From assembly GCA_024752435.1 (NCBI GenBank), contig CP103025.1, positions 2,232,001 to 2,296,000 of the forward strand: a DNA stretch of 64,000 bases. The letters are read 5' to 3'. Made by a program: the position numbers and the translations under genes. This document shows positions 1 through 10,076 of the stretch, piece by piece. The stretch is from Allantophomopsis cytisporea. Lineage: Eukaryota > Ascomycota > Leotiomycetes > Phacidiales > Phacidiaceae. Positions within the stretch are counted from its first letter, which is position 1; each line of letters starts with the position of its first letter. A model generated the notes under the pieces. That model was not told where the DNA came from. It did not search any database and saw only the letters and a program-made list of their open reading frames with translations.

Positions 1-243
1 TCCTAGAACCAAAAGATATAAGGAAAGACGTACTTTGACATGCTTGGTTCTTAAAATAGCGAGTAGTAATCCATAGCTCACGAAATGATCTTCGATGATT
101 GCAGAACGCAAGAGTGCCAGTAGGACCCAGGAATAGAGCCACAACATAGTGAGAAGGCATATGCCGACGATGACTTCACCAACAATCACAACGAACCTAC
201 ATGGTAGCCTCTGTTGTAAACGTACTGTTTTCGGAGAAAGCAT
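1..243 (-). CDS. Possible membrane-protein gene, truncated by the left edge
   Basis: An open frame of 81 codons starts at an ATG (243-241) and runs off the window without a stop; in the same frame it stays open upstream to a TGA near 285. The translation contains two hydrophobic stretches (about residues 17-48, including LLTMLWLYSWVLLALLRSA, and 58-68) separated by charged residues, like membrane segments joined by a loop. A GTACGT that could be an intron donor lies at 33-28. I do not recognise the family. The frame is short and another minus-strand frame (547-197) is also open, so this is only a candidate. Confidence 0.3.
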   Translation of the reverse strand, partial: MLSPKTVRLQQRLPCRFVVIVGEVIVGICLLTMLWLYSWVLLALLRSAIIEDHFVSYGLLLAILRTKHVKVRLSLYLLVLG

Positions 244-3200
244 ATAGGCACGCCTTAGAAGCCCCGTTCGATAGTTTGAGGTTGTTCACATGCACAGCCA
301 AGATGCAGATGAAGAGAAAGACCGAAAGAGGATGTACACGTATTAAAATCACAGGCCGTAAATATTTCAGGCTCGTGAGAGTTCGCAGATGCACTTGAGA
401 ATACTGTTGCAAATGAATTTGAAATATCTCGCAATGGCAACCATATGTCATGTAAGATTTTCGATGCAGCAACTCAACAACATTTCCCACGATAGTCATC
501 CAAAGCCTATATAGACACAGGCGAGTTGTGCTAATGAACCCTCCCATCCATCACACAAATAATGTCTCAACTTTACAGCTGCGCAAACCTCCAATGCCCC
601 TTCATTCATCCTAATATTGAAGGATCCTGCCAACATAAAAAGCAAATCCCGAGGGAGCCGACAAACCTAGTGTACCCTCATGTGCGGGTAACGATGTCAA
701 TACAAGCTTTCGGGGCCTGGAAATTTCAAGGATCCGGGAATTTACATCCCTTAACAAGCCACTTGCTTCATAGATTCATAGAAGGCTTATCAGTGTGGTT
801 TTGTGTTCTTCGTTGATAGCTGGAACCTCTCTGTAGATGTTTGACGATCATTCTCATCATTTTCATACTTGAAAATGTGATGGATGAATGGATAGTCACA
901 ACAGAAATATTACAGGTTGAGCTATAATGAGTACTTTGCTTTGAGTACTGCCAGCTAGTATAGTCTTAAGGATCGATATCAGTGACTTTGTTATCCTGAT
1001 AGGCGACCCAATAAATATATCCTAGGATAAGCCTATGGGGGATCTCTTGCGCAATACAACAACCCACATGCCTCAGCTTACAAGATGAAGCATAAATTAT
1101 TCATACTATCCACATATTGGAGTACTGAGCATGGATGTGACCTCAAGAATATCCTTTGATTCTGACGTGATTCTATGTGTTAGCATGATGGAAGTGAAGT
1201 GTAGGACAGTGTCTACGTAATGTTCCCATGATCCGAGGTTCCCGTAAGGCAGATAGCTACCCTATCAAGAATGGTTAGTAAAGGCCCCAAAGCAGTACCT
1301 GGGTATATAGTGTCCGAGTGCTAGAGCATTTGAGTTACTCAAATCAATGATACTTGTGTTTCCGTCTTATCGAGGAAGAAGTATTCGTAAGGACCCAATG
1401 CACACTTTAAAGACTATCGAGTCAGGGTTTCAGCTGACGTGAGGAATACCCGCAGAGGCGCCTTCCCGAGTTTAAGCGCCGGAGACATCCATTCCACATG
1501 CTCATTATCGATCGAGGTTACTCTGGGTATGAGCTTCAGTGTTGTTATCTTTGAGGGTAACGATTACACTCACACATGTTAAAGTGGATACGACCTTATC
1601 CATATGTATTTCGTCATGATCGTTTTGACGTTGTAGACGATGCTAGTGGCCGCGGCCGAGTTTTGCGAACCAGATTAATTATTTGCATATGTGTTATGAT
1701 AAGGCAGAGCTGAGTAGATGGCAGATAACAGGAGGTTTATCATTGTAGGAGTATGGAGGACGACTCCATCTGTGTATTCACATGAGAGCAAAACAAGCAT
1801 TCTGCCATTGATGAATGGACCACATATACAATATCCTGGTGTGTGATTTGACGTACGCAGTACGTGGGGCTGGTGCAGTCCACAGAAACTTGAGGCTTGA
1901 AGTCATTGGTGTAAACCACGAGATTTGGAAGTACCTCGAAGCTAAGTGGCTGGAAGATAGAGAGGCTGAACAAGTGATTCGTGCCAACCAGTGGATCCAG
2001 ATCGCATCTATGCATGGAAATGCTGAGAAGGACGTTGATAGGGCCAGGATGACAGTTAGTACGGATACCTCGAATTATTAAAATTTCAAGCAACCAATGT
2101 CATTCCTCCAATCGTGCTGTATCCATAATTGCGTGCTACAGAACACGTCAAATAAAGTATCAAATAAAGTGTGATTTTCACGTCTCCCAAGCACATCCAA
2201 ATTCTTGAATTCATGGTTCGCAGAGAATATCTAGCCGCTCCGCTCACCCAGGAATAAGTTTCAGCTATGAGGACTCTGCCAATCAATCAATATGTAATTC
2301 CCGGCAGAAAGGCGATCCAGCAAAGGATAAAAAGTGGATTGAAAGCCCGATAGTCACATTTCACGTGACAAAGTAGAGTTTGTACTGTACCAAGGTATCT
2401 AGCTATCTATAGCTCACGATGTCGACGCATGAGGCATGTAAGACCCACATAAGCTCTGATAAGGTTACCGGAACAGGTCCAGCTTGCGCAGGTGCTTGTC
2501 AAATAAGAATTCGACGGAGGAATGAAAATGTAACAAAGTAACTTTGACGATGCATCGAAGGAGGCATGTAAGGCTCAAAAGTGGCTCATCAAAACCATGG
2601 AGCCAGAGACGGAGATTCACGCGAGTGCGCACTCGAAAAGAAGCTCAACGCAAGCTCTTCTGATATGCAAGGCCAAAGGCTTTGCTGATCCACTGAGACG
2701 GGAGAATAACTTTGGTGGCATCGTGGTATATCTTCAAAGCGTAGGTGTGAAATTGCCGGACTCGAGCTTTCCAAAGAGACAATTGCAATAATGGGGCGGC
2801 TTTGCGGGAATATGCGACGTAGTTTTAGGTTTTGAGTAGGAAGTATCAAAGAGGATTCACGCATCCCTATTCGGAGTTTCCACATTATGTTCCGCCCGCC
2901 CCATTACTTAAATGGGCGTAGAAAGCTCAGCCATTGAACTCCTATTGGCGTGAACTGTATATGATCCTCCACAGGTTTCTGGTGAAGGTGATGGACGGCA
3001 GCGAATGGGCTGTAAATAAGTGCAAAATGCTTCTTGATGCAAGGAGATGGTGGATAAGATTCACGGCATTGTTCGCTGCCTAAGCTATTGTGGCGCATCC
3101 TAGTCAGTGCAGAAGGTCAGTGTACTTCCCGCTGCAGGAGTCAGAGCGGGTAGAATCATACTGTAATAGAAATAGTCGTAACAAAGTAGCAAACAGCAAA

Positions 3201-3290
3201 GTTGTAAGCTGTGAGCTTTGAGCTTTGAGCTGTGAGCTTTTGAGCTGTGAGCTGTGAGATGTGAGATGTGAGCTGCAAGCTGCTGCAAGC
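3201..3290. repeat. Degenerate 7-bp tandem repeat (GAGCTGT/GAGCTTT)
   Basis: About eleven head-to-tail units of the form GAGCTGT, GAGCTTT or GAGATGT, decaying to GCAAGCTGCT at the right end. The unit is 7 bp with one 8-bp slip, so all frames on the minus strand read as Ser/Gln/Leu/Thr/Ala/His-rich peptides, which explains three overlapping artefact ORFs there. Minisatellite-type array in intergenic DNA. Confidence 0.8.
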
Positions 3291-4087
3291 ACTCATCAAC
3301 CAGCCATCAGTCAACCATTCAACTGCAAGCGTTGTTGTTCGTACGATATCCACCGCAAATCGACTGACACCAGGCTCAAATTACCGTACAGGGCAGAGAT
3401 GGATCGGACAACGCCTGAATTGCCCTTATGGTGTGCCCTGAAATGCCCGATGAATTCTCTTTGCAAATTCTATGCTCTTCCTTGGTGCTTCGATTGACGA
3501 CTCTGCTGCATCTGGAGTCCAGCACGAGTGAGCGGCTTATTTTCGTATTTACGCAGTCTCTCTTTACTCCCCTTCTCTTTCCCTCTGAATTCTCGCTGCA
3601 GACGTCGAAGTGATCAGAGCACCAAAAAGCAAATTCGCAGGGCAAATATGGTACCCATAATGTCGGATTAATGCTGGCTCGGATGCATTAATGGGTCGAC
3701 TTCAAGCATCATCCGACTTAGCTCATCGGTGGTCGGCCTTCTCCCTAATATACCCCCCTAACAACTTGGTATGTATTGTATGCAAAGTATGTATGTATGA
3801 AGTGATCTCCTAACGAAACTGGTACTGTTACTTCTAAAACTTGTAAGGATCGTTGTAGATATCTGCGGATGATTTGTTAGGATTGGCACATGGTAAATAC
3901 CAATGTAAATCACTGTTGATTGGCTTGTCTGAGATGATATTTGTATCAGCGAGTATCAGCTGTGTGGACATCGTACTATGTACATACTACATATATGATC
4001 TGAGTGTATCTATCTCTCCGGACCGGACCATGTTTGCAGAGAATGAAGTAAAGTAAAATAACAAATGAGAGACCAAAAGAAGGCAAA

Positions 4088-4107
4088 GGGGGGAGGGGGG
4101 GGGGGGG
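4088..4107. repeat. Poly-G tract
   Basis: Nearly uninterrupted run of G (one A interruption) in the region upstream of the gene at 4603. Its length may vary between strains or be a sequencing estimate; a G-quadruplex is possible. Confidence 0.85.
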
Positions 4108-4535
4108 TGAGGGAAATAGTCATCCTATCCTGAATATGGTCCTACACTGCGCGCCGAAGGGGAGACGGAACGAAAAGTCAAGTTGACTTTGTCCCAGCAC
4201 CACTACCACTACTACCACCACTACCATCTCCTAGCGAAGGTATGCCGAAACTTCCATGATCCATACGTACACCACCTCCGTTGACCACCGATTCAGATCA
4301 TTGTACGCAGTAAGGTGCTCACTCACTCATAAACCATGACGATTTCCTGGGCCGCAGTCTTTGAGAAGAAATGCATATTACAATCGCCCATCGCCCTTCC
4401 ATCTATCTTCAATCTTCATTCGAATTCGACTTCCGACTTCAAGTTATAATATCTCAGTCAACAGTGTTCATACTTGAAACCAACACGATACATCTCAAGT
4501 CAACTTCATCAACTCAACAATACATCTACCTATCT

Positions 4536-4572
4536 ATCAATCATCACCATCACCATCACCATTACCACCACA
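4536..4572. repeat. CAT/CAC triplet repeat in a 5' leader
   Basis: ATCACC/ATTACC repeats about 30-65 bp upstream of the ATG at 4603, within a pyrimidine- and adenine-rich stretch that is probably the 5' untranslated region. If translated in frame it would give an Ile-Thr run, which argues against an upstream start for that gene. Confidence 0.7.
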
Positions 4573-4602
4573 ACCTCTATATATTTTGATGACATAAGCA
4601 CC

Positions 4603-4917
4603 ATGAGTCTTCAATTAAGTCCATCGCCCTCACCACCATCATCTCCCTCCATGCACCAACGTGCATTGGACGCCCACATCGATCAAAACATCGACAAGTA
4701 CCGCATGGCCAACATAGCACGCAGCAAGCTTTGCGCTGCTGCTTCACAACCCGACCACGATATGCGCGTGCTTGTATCACACGCCAACTTACTCGACAAC
4801 CTGATCTTCCAATTGAACTCCGACCGTGATCAGGAGCGCGCCAAGCGTGAGGCCGACGAGGAGCTCGAGGATAAAGTCACAGTCACATGTTTCGAGATCT
4901 CCGAAATGGAGCTGTGA
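4603..4917 (+). CDS. Small conserved-type ascomycete protein of unknown function
   Basis: Single-exon frame of 104 codons. The ATG at 4603 follows ACC, and the frame upstream of it is a low-complexity leader. The protein begins with a Ser/Pro-rich stretch (residues 2-17), then has a helical core and an acidic end with EADEELEDK. The segment HDMRVLVSHANLLDNLIF resembles a motif (RVLVxHANLLDxL) that I recall from short uncharacterised ascomycete proteins; I know of no function for them. No signal peptide or membrane segment. Confidence rests on this motif and the composition; splicing to a longer 3' part cannot be excluded. Confidence 0.6.
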   Translation: MSLQLSPSPSPPSSPSMHQRALDAHIDQNIDKYRMANIARSKLCAAASQPDHDMRVLVSHANLLDNLIFQLNSDRDQERAKREADEELEDKVTVTCFEISEMEL

Positions 4918-5880
4918 AAAGTCGACGCCTCATGCAGTTTCAATAATGGAAACGCAACTTTTTTCAGATTCGAATCAGGCTCGTTCGGCATTGGTGTCGG
5001 CGTTGCCTCTACCAGTTTGAGCTTGTGTGGATTGATTGTGGCTCAGCCGCACACCACCATGCAACCTAACGTCCACCGAATATCCCCCAAAACGGAGCGG
5101 GCGATTAGCGAGCAGTGCGACGACAACGCAAGACCCCTGCTGGCGCGGGCGTGTTCCCGTGCCAAGTCGTCACCTATGACACCACCATACTTTCGACTTA
5201 TCGGGCGATCAGGAAGGGAAGAACCTTTCGATGAAGTTCCTCCCTTGACTTCGATGACTCGAGCTTCACTCGCTCGACGTCAGCCATAACATGTCATCAA
5301 ATCAATGCACGAGCTATCTATCACTAGCCATAGCACGTCCTATGCCGATCGATCGCGGGTACCTGCCAAGCTCAGCTCTGCTCATCGTATCATACTCTAT
5401 TATCATGGACTATGCTACCCCCACGGATCATGGTTACATTTCTTAGGCTAGGGTCTTCTTCGGATAAGGACATCGACCCCTCATGCCTTTCATCATGATG
5501 TTGTCGATACATACTGTGTATGAACTCGGTCCGGCAAACTTGCTTTGTTTTGTGGGCGGAAACACAGCTACAGCCTATCCAATACACATCAACATGACGA
5601 AGATCCGCAAACAGAGGAGGACGGAAATTTATGGGGATACAGATGAGGAGTGACGGTGGAGACACAACCAATAAGTCTGTCGTCCATAATGTACAGACTG
5701 TATCGTACATATTACAACAGAAAATCGGTGTGGAGATTCAAAAGGATAGATAAGATAGCGTACAATACGCATTAACGAGTTACGAGACATGATAATGAAA
5801 ATACCACTCTATTAAAAACAAACCTTTGTGCACTCCGTTCCCAATGTCTCTATTCATGTGCCCAACCGTGCAGCTCCACC
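4918..5880. other. Intergenic; one unconvincing open frame
   Basis: Probably the 3' region of the 4603 gene and the 3' region of the minus-strand gene ending at 5881. A GC-rich open frame from ATG 5058 to 5288 (76 residues, Arg/Pro-rich) has no recognisable motif. Nothing else seen. Confidence 0.4.
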
Positions 5881-6435
5881 CTAATACTCGTGCCACTCCA
5901 AAACGGCATGATCGTCAGGGACCTGTTCGGTACTCACAAACCATGCACCCAACTCCCTCCACCTCTGGAGACGATCGTGTTCTAAATATGCACGCATCAT
6001 TATGCAAGCAGCCACCATGGCGTGCAGAGACATGCTCCCCAATCGTGTGTGCAAGGTTACCGCACAGCACGCACGACCTCTAACTGTCAGATCCGACTGC
6101 AACCTCTCGCCGGCTCTGGGCAGTTCTGACGGATACACCTGTTGCGACAGGATGGGTTGCCTGACTAGATGTTGTTGCTTCGTGGCTTGCGTCGCTTGGG
6201 AGGTTGCCACGTTGTCGGGGCTGCTGTTTGCGGGCGAGGAATCTGGGGTTCCTTTGTGTAATTCGACGTCGGGCCTCAACAATTTTTGTAGATACTGTTG
6301 ATGGGTGTATCGTAAAGAAGATTCGTTGAGATGGGGGTTTTTGGTGGATTTTGATGACTTGTTTGATTGGGTTGGGAGATGTAGATTTGAGGAGGAGCTG
6401 AATGCAAGATCGATCTTGGGTGATGATATATACGA
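5881..6435 (-). CDS. Unrecognised small protein, 5' end not determined
   Basis: A minus-strand frame is open from just after a TGA at 6438-6436 down to the TAG at 5883-5881, about 184 codons. The first part is rich in Ser, Pro, Gln and Asn, as in disordered regions. The second part (from about 6110) is compact, with a Trp- and Arg-rich end, for example RAYLEHDRLQRWRELGAWFV, that looks like a folded domain. The frame has no ATG before 6033, so either a first exon lies upstream (TTCAG acceptors occur near 6400) or translation starts at 6033 and gives only about 50 residues. An overlapping minus frame (6526-6080) has ATGs but a less protein-like sequence. No family recognised. Confidence 0.42.
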   Translation of the reverse strand, partial: SYISSPKIDLAFSSSSNLHLPTQSNKSSKSTKNPHLNESSLRYTHQQYLQKLLRPDVELHKGTPDSSPANSSPDNVATSQATQATKQQHLVRQPILSQQVYPSELPRAGERLQSDLTVRGRACCAVTLHTRLGSMSLHAMVAACIMMRAYLEHDRLQRWRELGAWFVSTEQVPDDHAVLEWHEY

Positions 6436-8265
6436 TCATGGTGTGCTCATTGATGGAATATGAGGATATACATATTCGATTACTGGACTGTTGAATATAG
6501 TCTATGTGATTTTGATTACTTACCATGTCCTCGATAACGTGTTCGTAGGGTTCTTGAATGACTGCTTCAATTTCGCATCAGCTAGGTTCCGTGTGCAACT
6601 ATCTGTTGAGAATCGATTTATTTACCGAGTTCATCATCTTGATCTTTATTATAAACAAATCACGTTTGACATACTCGTACTTTGTTCTGTACTTAGTAAG
6701 ACTAGTAGTCCCGCCTCCGGCCATATACCAAGATATTACTTAAGTGGCAAATTCAACTGTCACATACACAAAGGATCACAGGCATGGTACGCTATCGCTT
6801 GACAAGTCAATTATATATATGGTGGTGTAAAACTGATCCTGTCGCTGAAAGCATCCTCCTGGGTATATTTAAGTTCGCCATCATACCTTCACAGGTATAG
6901 CCGCTCTCTTTGTCAAAATTACTTTCGTCCCGACTTCAAGAGCTCATCCGGGATGACCCTTTGAGCGGAACAACTATTTTACAGTAGAACCATTGTTACT
7001 TTCAACTCTTACCTATTACCTGCTTATTATGTAAAATTCTCATTGTGATAGTTATTCAATAAAATCTTGTCGTGTAAAGTTGTGTTTTTCGGTGACAACT
7101 GAGGACTATTTTCAAAACGGTTCTCTTGGCTAAATTCGTAGACATTCTATGAGTGATATCCTTTGCTGAAAACATTACACCGGCTTCATCAGTGTACTCA
7201 GTAATGATGCATACACCTCTTCTTATTTCGCTGATATCTTGTAGGTTTTGTCCGCTCAGAGTTCCATCTCCATGAGTATACTTCAATCTTATTTAACCTA
7301 ATTTCACAAATACATATTTGTATGCATTCGCTCTTGGCGACTATAACACCAATTTATATTCCAGTTACCGAGGAATGATGATAATTACCCCAAGAACGAG
7401 TCGATGCTGCTGTACTGCGTATAAACCGTTCTTCACGCTTATTGCAATGACAGCCAACTTAATTGATCCTTTGTCTATGGCCCTCTCTGTACGCTGCTAG
7501 TCTTGCTTCAAGATCCTGCTTATTCTGTTGATATGCTTTGTGGCGTTTCATTTGACAAGTCATTACCTTTTAAGCTGCCAATGTTTACGCACGTCAATGT
7601 CATTTTCGTCACTGTTCATCAGGCCTCAATCTTCACATCAAAGTCATAGAGTAAGAACTAGTAGATTGACTGAAAGTATGTCAGGTTATAAGGATTGGTC
7701 AGCTAGTATGGATAGTTGAATACCATGTATCATCAAGAACTTAAATGTGAGTACTACTGTTGTGGCGATAGCCCTAGTAAATGCATTGTAAACCAGTACT
7801 TAACATTAACTCACAAACTCAAGATTATTCACCAGCAACCCCATATCCACAATGACAGACAGAATAATAAATAACAATGTCGAGACTCTCGAATCCATCC
7901 GAAGTTCTAGACTACCACGATTATAAACCGGAACGAACATTTGTTCCCATCAGACATCTGACCCTCATAGTCCTTACTACCTTATTTCCAGCCAGTGGCG
8001 CCATTGTTCCCCTGTTAGCGCACTATGTACCTGAATCGGCCGCCGAGAATGGGGCTCCAAGGCTGAGCACGCAACGTTAATCCACGATTATCTATGACTC
8101 TTACCCAGAGGCGAAATAATCACACCCGGTAATTAAACACCGATATAAAATATTTTGAAGGCCGAAAATGGGGATAGTTGCGACACAAAAAATCTCATCG
8201 GGATTTGGTTCATCTCCATCTAGGGTTTTGTGTGGTTTTCAATAGGTTTGGACAATATTGGCAAT
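6436..8265. other. AT-rich intergenic region upstream of the SSU1-like gene
   Basis: Only short open frames. One of 67 codons (7877-8080, plus) contains a hydrophobic stretch but cannot be joined to the SSU1-like gene by any obvious splice. No RNA genes or mobile element remains recognised. Confidence 0.45.
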
Positions 8266-9770
8266 ATGGATCCCGCCATGATGGCTGCCGACTCGGATGG
8301 CGAGGTGATTCGGACGTTTGCGCAGAGGAATAATTGCAGGTCAACAACACAGACGACATGTGCTGCTGCTACTGCAGTCTCTATGCAGGAGAAGAAGTGT
8401 TCAAAGTCCGGCGAGAAGAATGGTAAGGGATTTAGAAGGATTGTGCGGAATTTCACTCCTTCGTGGGTTGCTCTCCAACAATGTTCGGATTCATCATTGA
8501 CGATGTCAGGTGGTTCTCTGTGAACATGGGTACAGGAATTGTTTCTATCCTACTCCACAATTTACCATACAATGGTGTCTGGCTATATTGGATATCGACA
8601 ACAATTTTTTGTCTCAATGTCCTGCTCTTCGTTGCGTTCTTGGGTATTTCGACTATTCGATATACTATGTATCCTGAGATCTGGAAAGTCATGATCCGCC
8701 ACCCTGCTCAATCACTTTTCCTGGGCACGTTCCCAATGGCTCTTGCAACGATCATCAACATGATTGTCTTTGTCTGTGTGCCCGCATGGGGCCATCGAGC
8801 CGTGCAACTTGTAAGTTCCCTGTTCCCGTTCACTATCAAGTGCCGACGAAATTTCCAGGCGTGGGGATTATGGTGGATAGACGCAGCAATCTCCATCTCA
8901 ACATGCTGCTATCTTCCCTTTGCCATGTAAGTCCTCTTCCAAGCTACTCAAACCACCCATATTAATACCGAAAGAATGTCAATCCACAACCCCGCCTTAC
9001 AAACGATGACAGCGGCCTGGCTCCTCCCTATCGTCTCCACAATCGTAGCCGCCGCCTCCGGCGGAATCATTGCTAATGTGCTGCCGACTCCGCAGCATGC
9101 ACTGTTAACCACTATCATATCCTACATCCTCTGGGGTACTGGCATCCCACTTGCCATGGGCATACTAGTAATTTACTTCCAGCGCCTAACCCTGCATGCC
9201 CTACCACCACGGGAGGTCATTGTCTCCGTCTTTCTGCCGCTAGGACCCCTAGGTCAGGGCGGCTTCGCCATTATGCAACTTGGTAAAGTCGCTATGAAGG
9301 TCTTTCCTGAGACTGGGACATTGAGTGCGAGCCAGACCAGACCAGGTGATATTCTGTATGTTTTGGGTGTGGTTACTGCGCTTGTTATGTGGGGATTCGG
9401 TCTTGTTTGGGGGTTCTTTGCATTGGCTAGTATTAGTCGCAGTAGATTTCCCTTCAATATGGGCTGGTGGGGATTTACGTTCCCTTTGGGCGTTTTTACT
9501 GTTAGTACTACGACGCTGGGAGAAGAGCTGGGCCTGGAAGGCTTCAAGCTTCTCGGAACGGTATGTTTTTCTTTACTCCCCCCATCCTGTTGGTCATTCA
9601 TTGGAGGATCACTGAAACTTGTATAGATTTTCTCTGTAGCTGTTACATTGCTTTGGATCATGGTATCTCTAGGCACGATCAAGAAGGCTGCTAGTGGAGA
9701 GTTATTCTTCGCTCCTTGTTTGAAGGATTTGGAGAGATCGGAAACTTGTGTAGAAGCTTCAGATGCTTGA
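8266..9770 (+). CDS. SSU1: TDT-family sulfite exporter (SSU1-like), 5 exons
   Basis: Plasma-membrane exporter of the tellurite-resistance/dicarboxylate transporter (TDT) family. SSU1 members pump out sulfite; malate carriers belong to the same family. Exons 8266-8462, 8510-8810, 8859-8926, 8975-9560 and 9627-9770 join in phase to 431 residues (yeast Ssu1p is 458). Introns are 47, 48, 48 and 66 bp. The first segment after the N-terminal tail matches family sequence (FTPSWFSVNMGTGIVSILLH), followed by about ten hydrophobic segments, including PEIWKVMIRHPAQSLFLGTF. The N-terminal 55 residues are polar and cytosolic. ATG 8230 is in frame 12 codons upstream and could be used instead. No sulfur-assimilation gene is adjacent, so the substrate is inferred from family only. 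Confidence 0.88.
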
Positions 9771-10076
9771 CCAATCTTACAAATGACATTGACATAAAAA
9801 TACATGTATGTTATAGTTTGAAGTTAATGTTACACATAATCCCATTGCTGTAGTAACTCTTTGAGAACCTTTGAGATGTTGTTCGAGAGGGTACCGCAGC
9901 GTGTAATCTCATGATAGTCAACCTTCAGAAGAGAGAATCGCGATGCTTGTAAGCCACGAGTTGAAAGACAACTCAAATACAATGATATTGAAAACTCAAA
10001 GATATCCTTCATCTATATACAGTACTATGAACATATACATATATACTGAAAGAACGCGTATTCACAGTATGATAAT
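9771..10076. other. Short convergent intergenic spacer
   Basis: Holds the 3' regions of the SSU1-like gene (plus) and of the DUF3431 gene (minus). AT-rich, with no other feature seen. Confidence 0.6.

Larger units (their letters stand above)
244..4602. other. Sparse region without a clear gene
   Basis: Many short open frames, none with recognisable motifs, splice-consistent partners or coding-like composition. The most protein-like is 1815-2078 (plus, 88 codons from ATG), which has no family resemblance I can see. Small direct repeats occur (a TCAAATAAAGT pair at 2149-2170), and the tandem repeat at 3201-3290 and the poly-G tract at 4088-4107 are listed separately. Probably intergenic. Confidence 0.5.

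Noticed and set aside
1815..2081. 88-codon plus-strand ORF
   Set aside because: Acceptable composition but no motif, no supporting context and a competing minus-strand frame over the same bases.
3100..3353. Three overlapping minus-strand ORFs rich in His, Ser, Leu and Thr
   Set aside because: They are produced by the 7-bp tandem repeat at 3201-3290 and have no other protein features.
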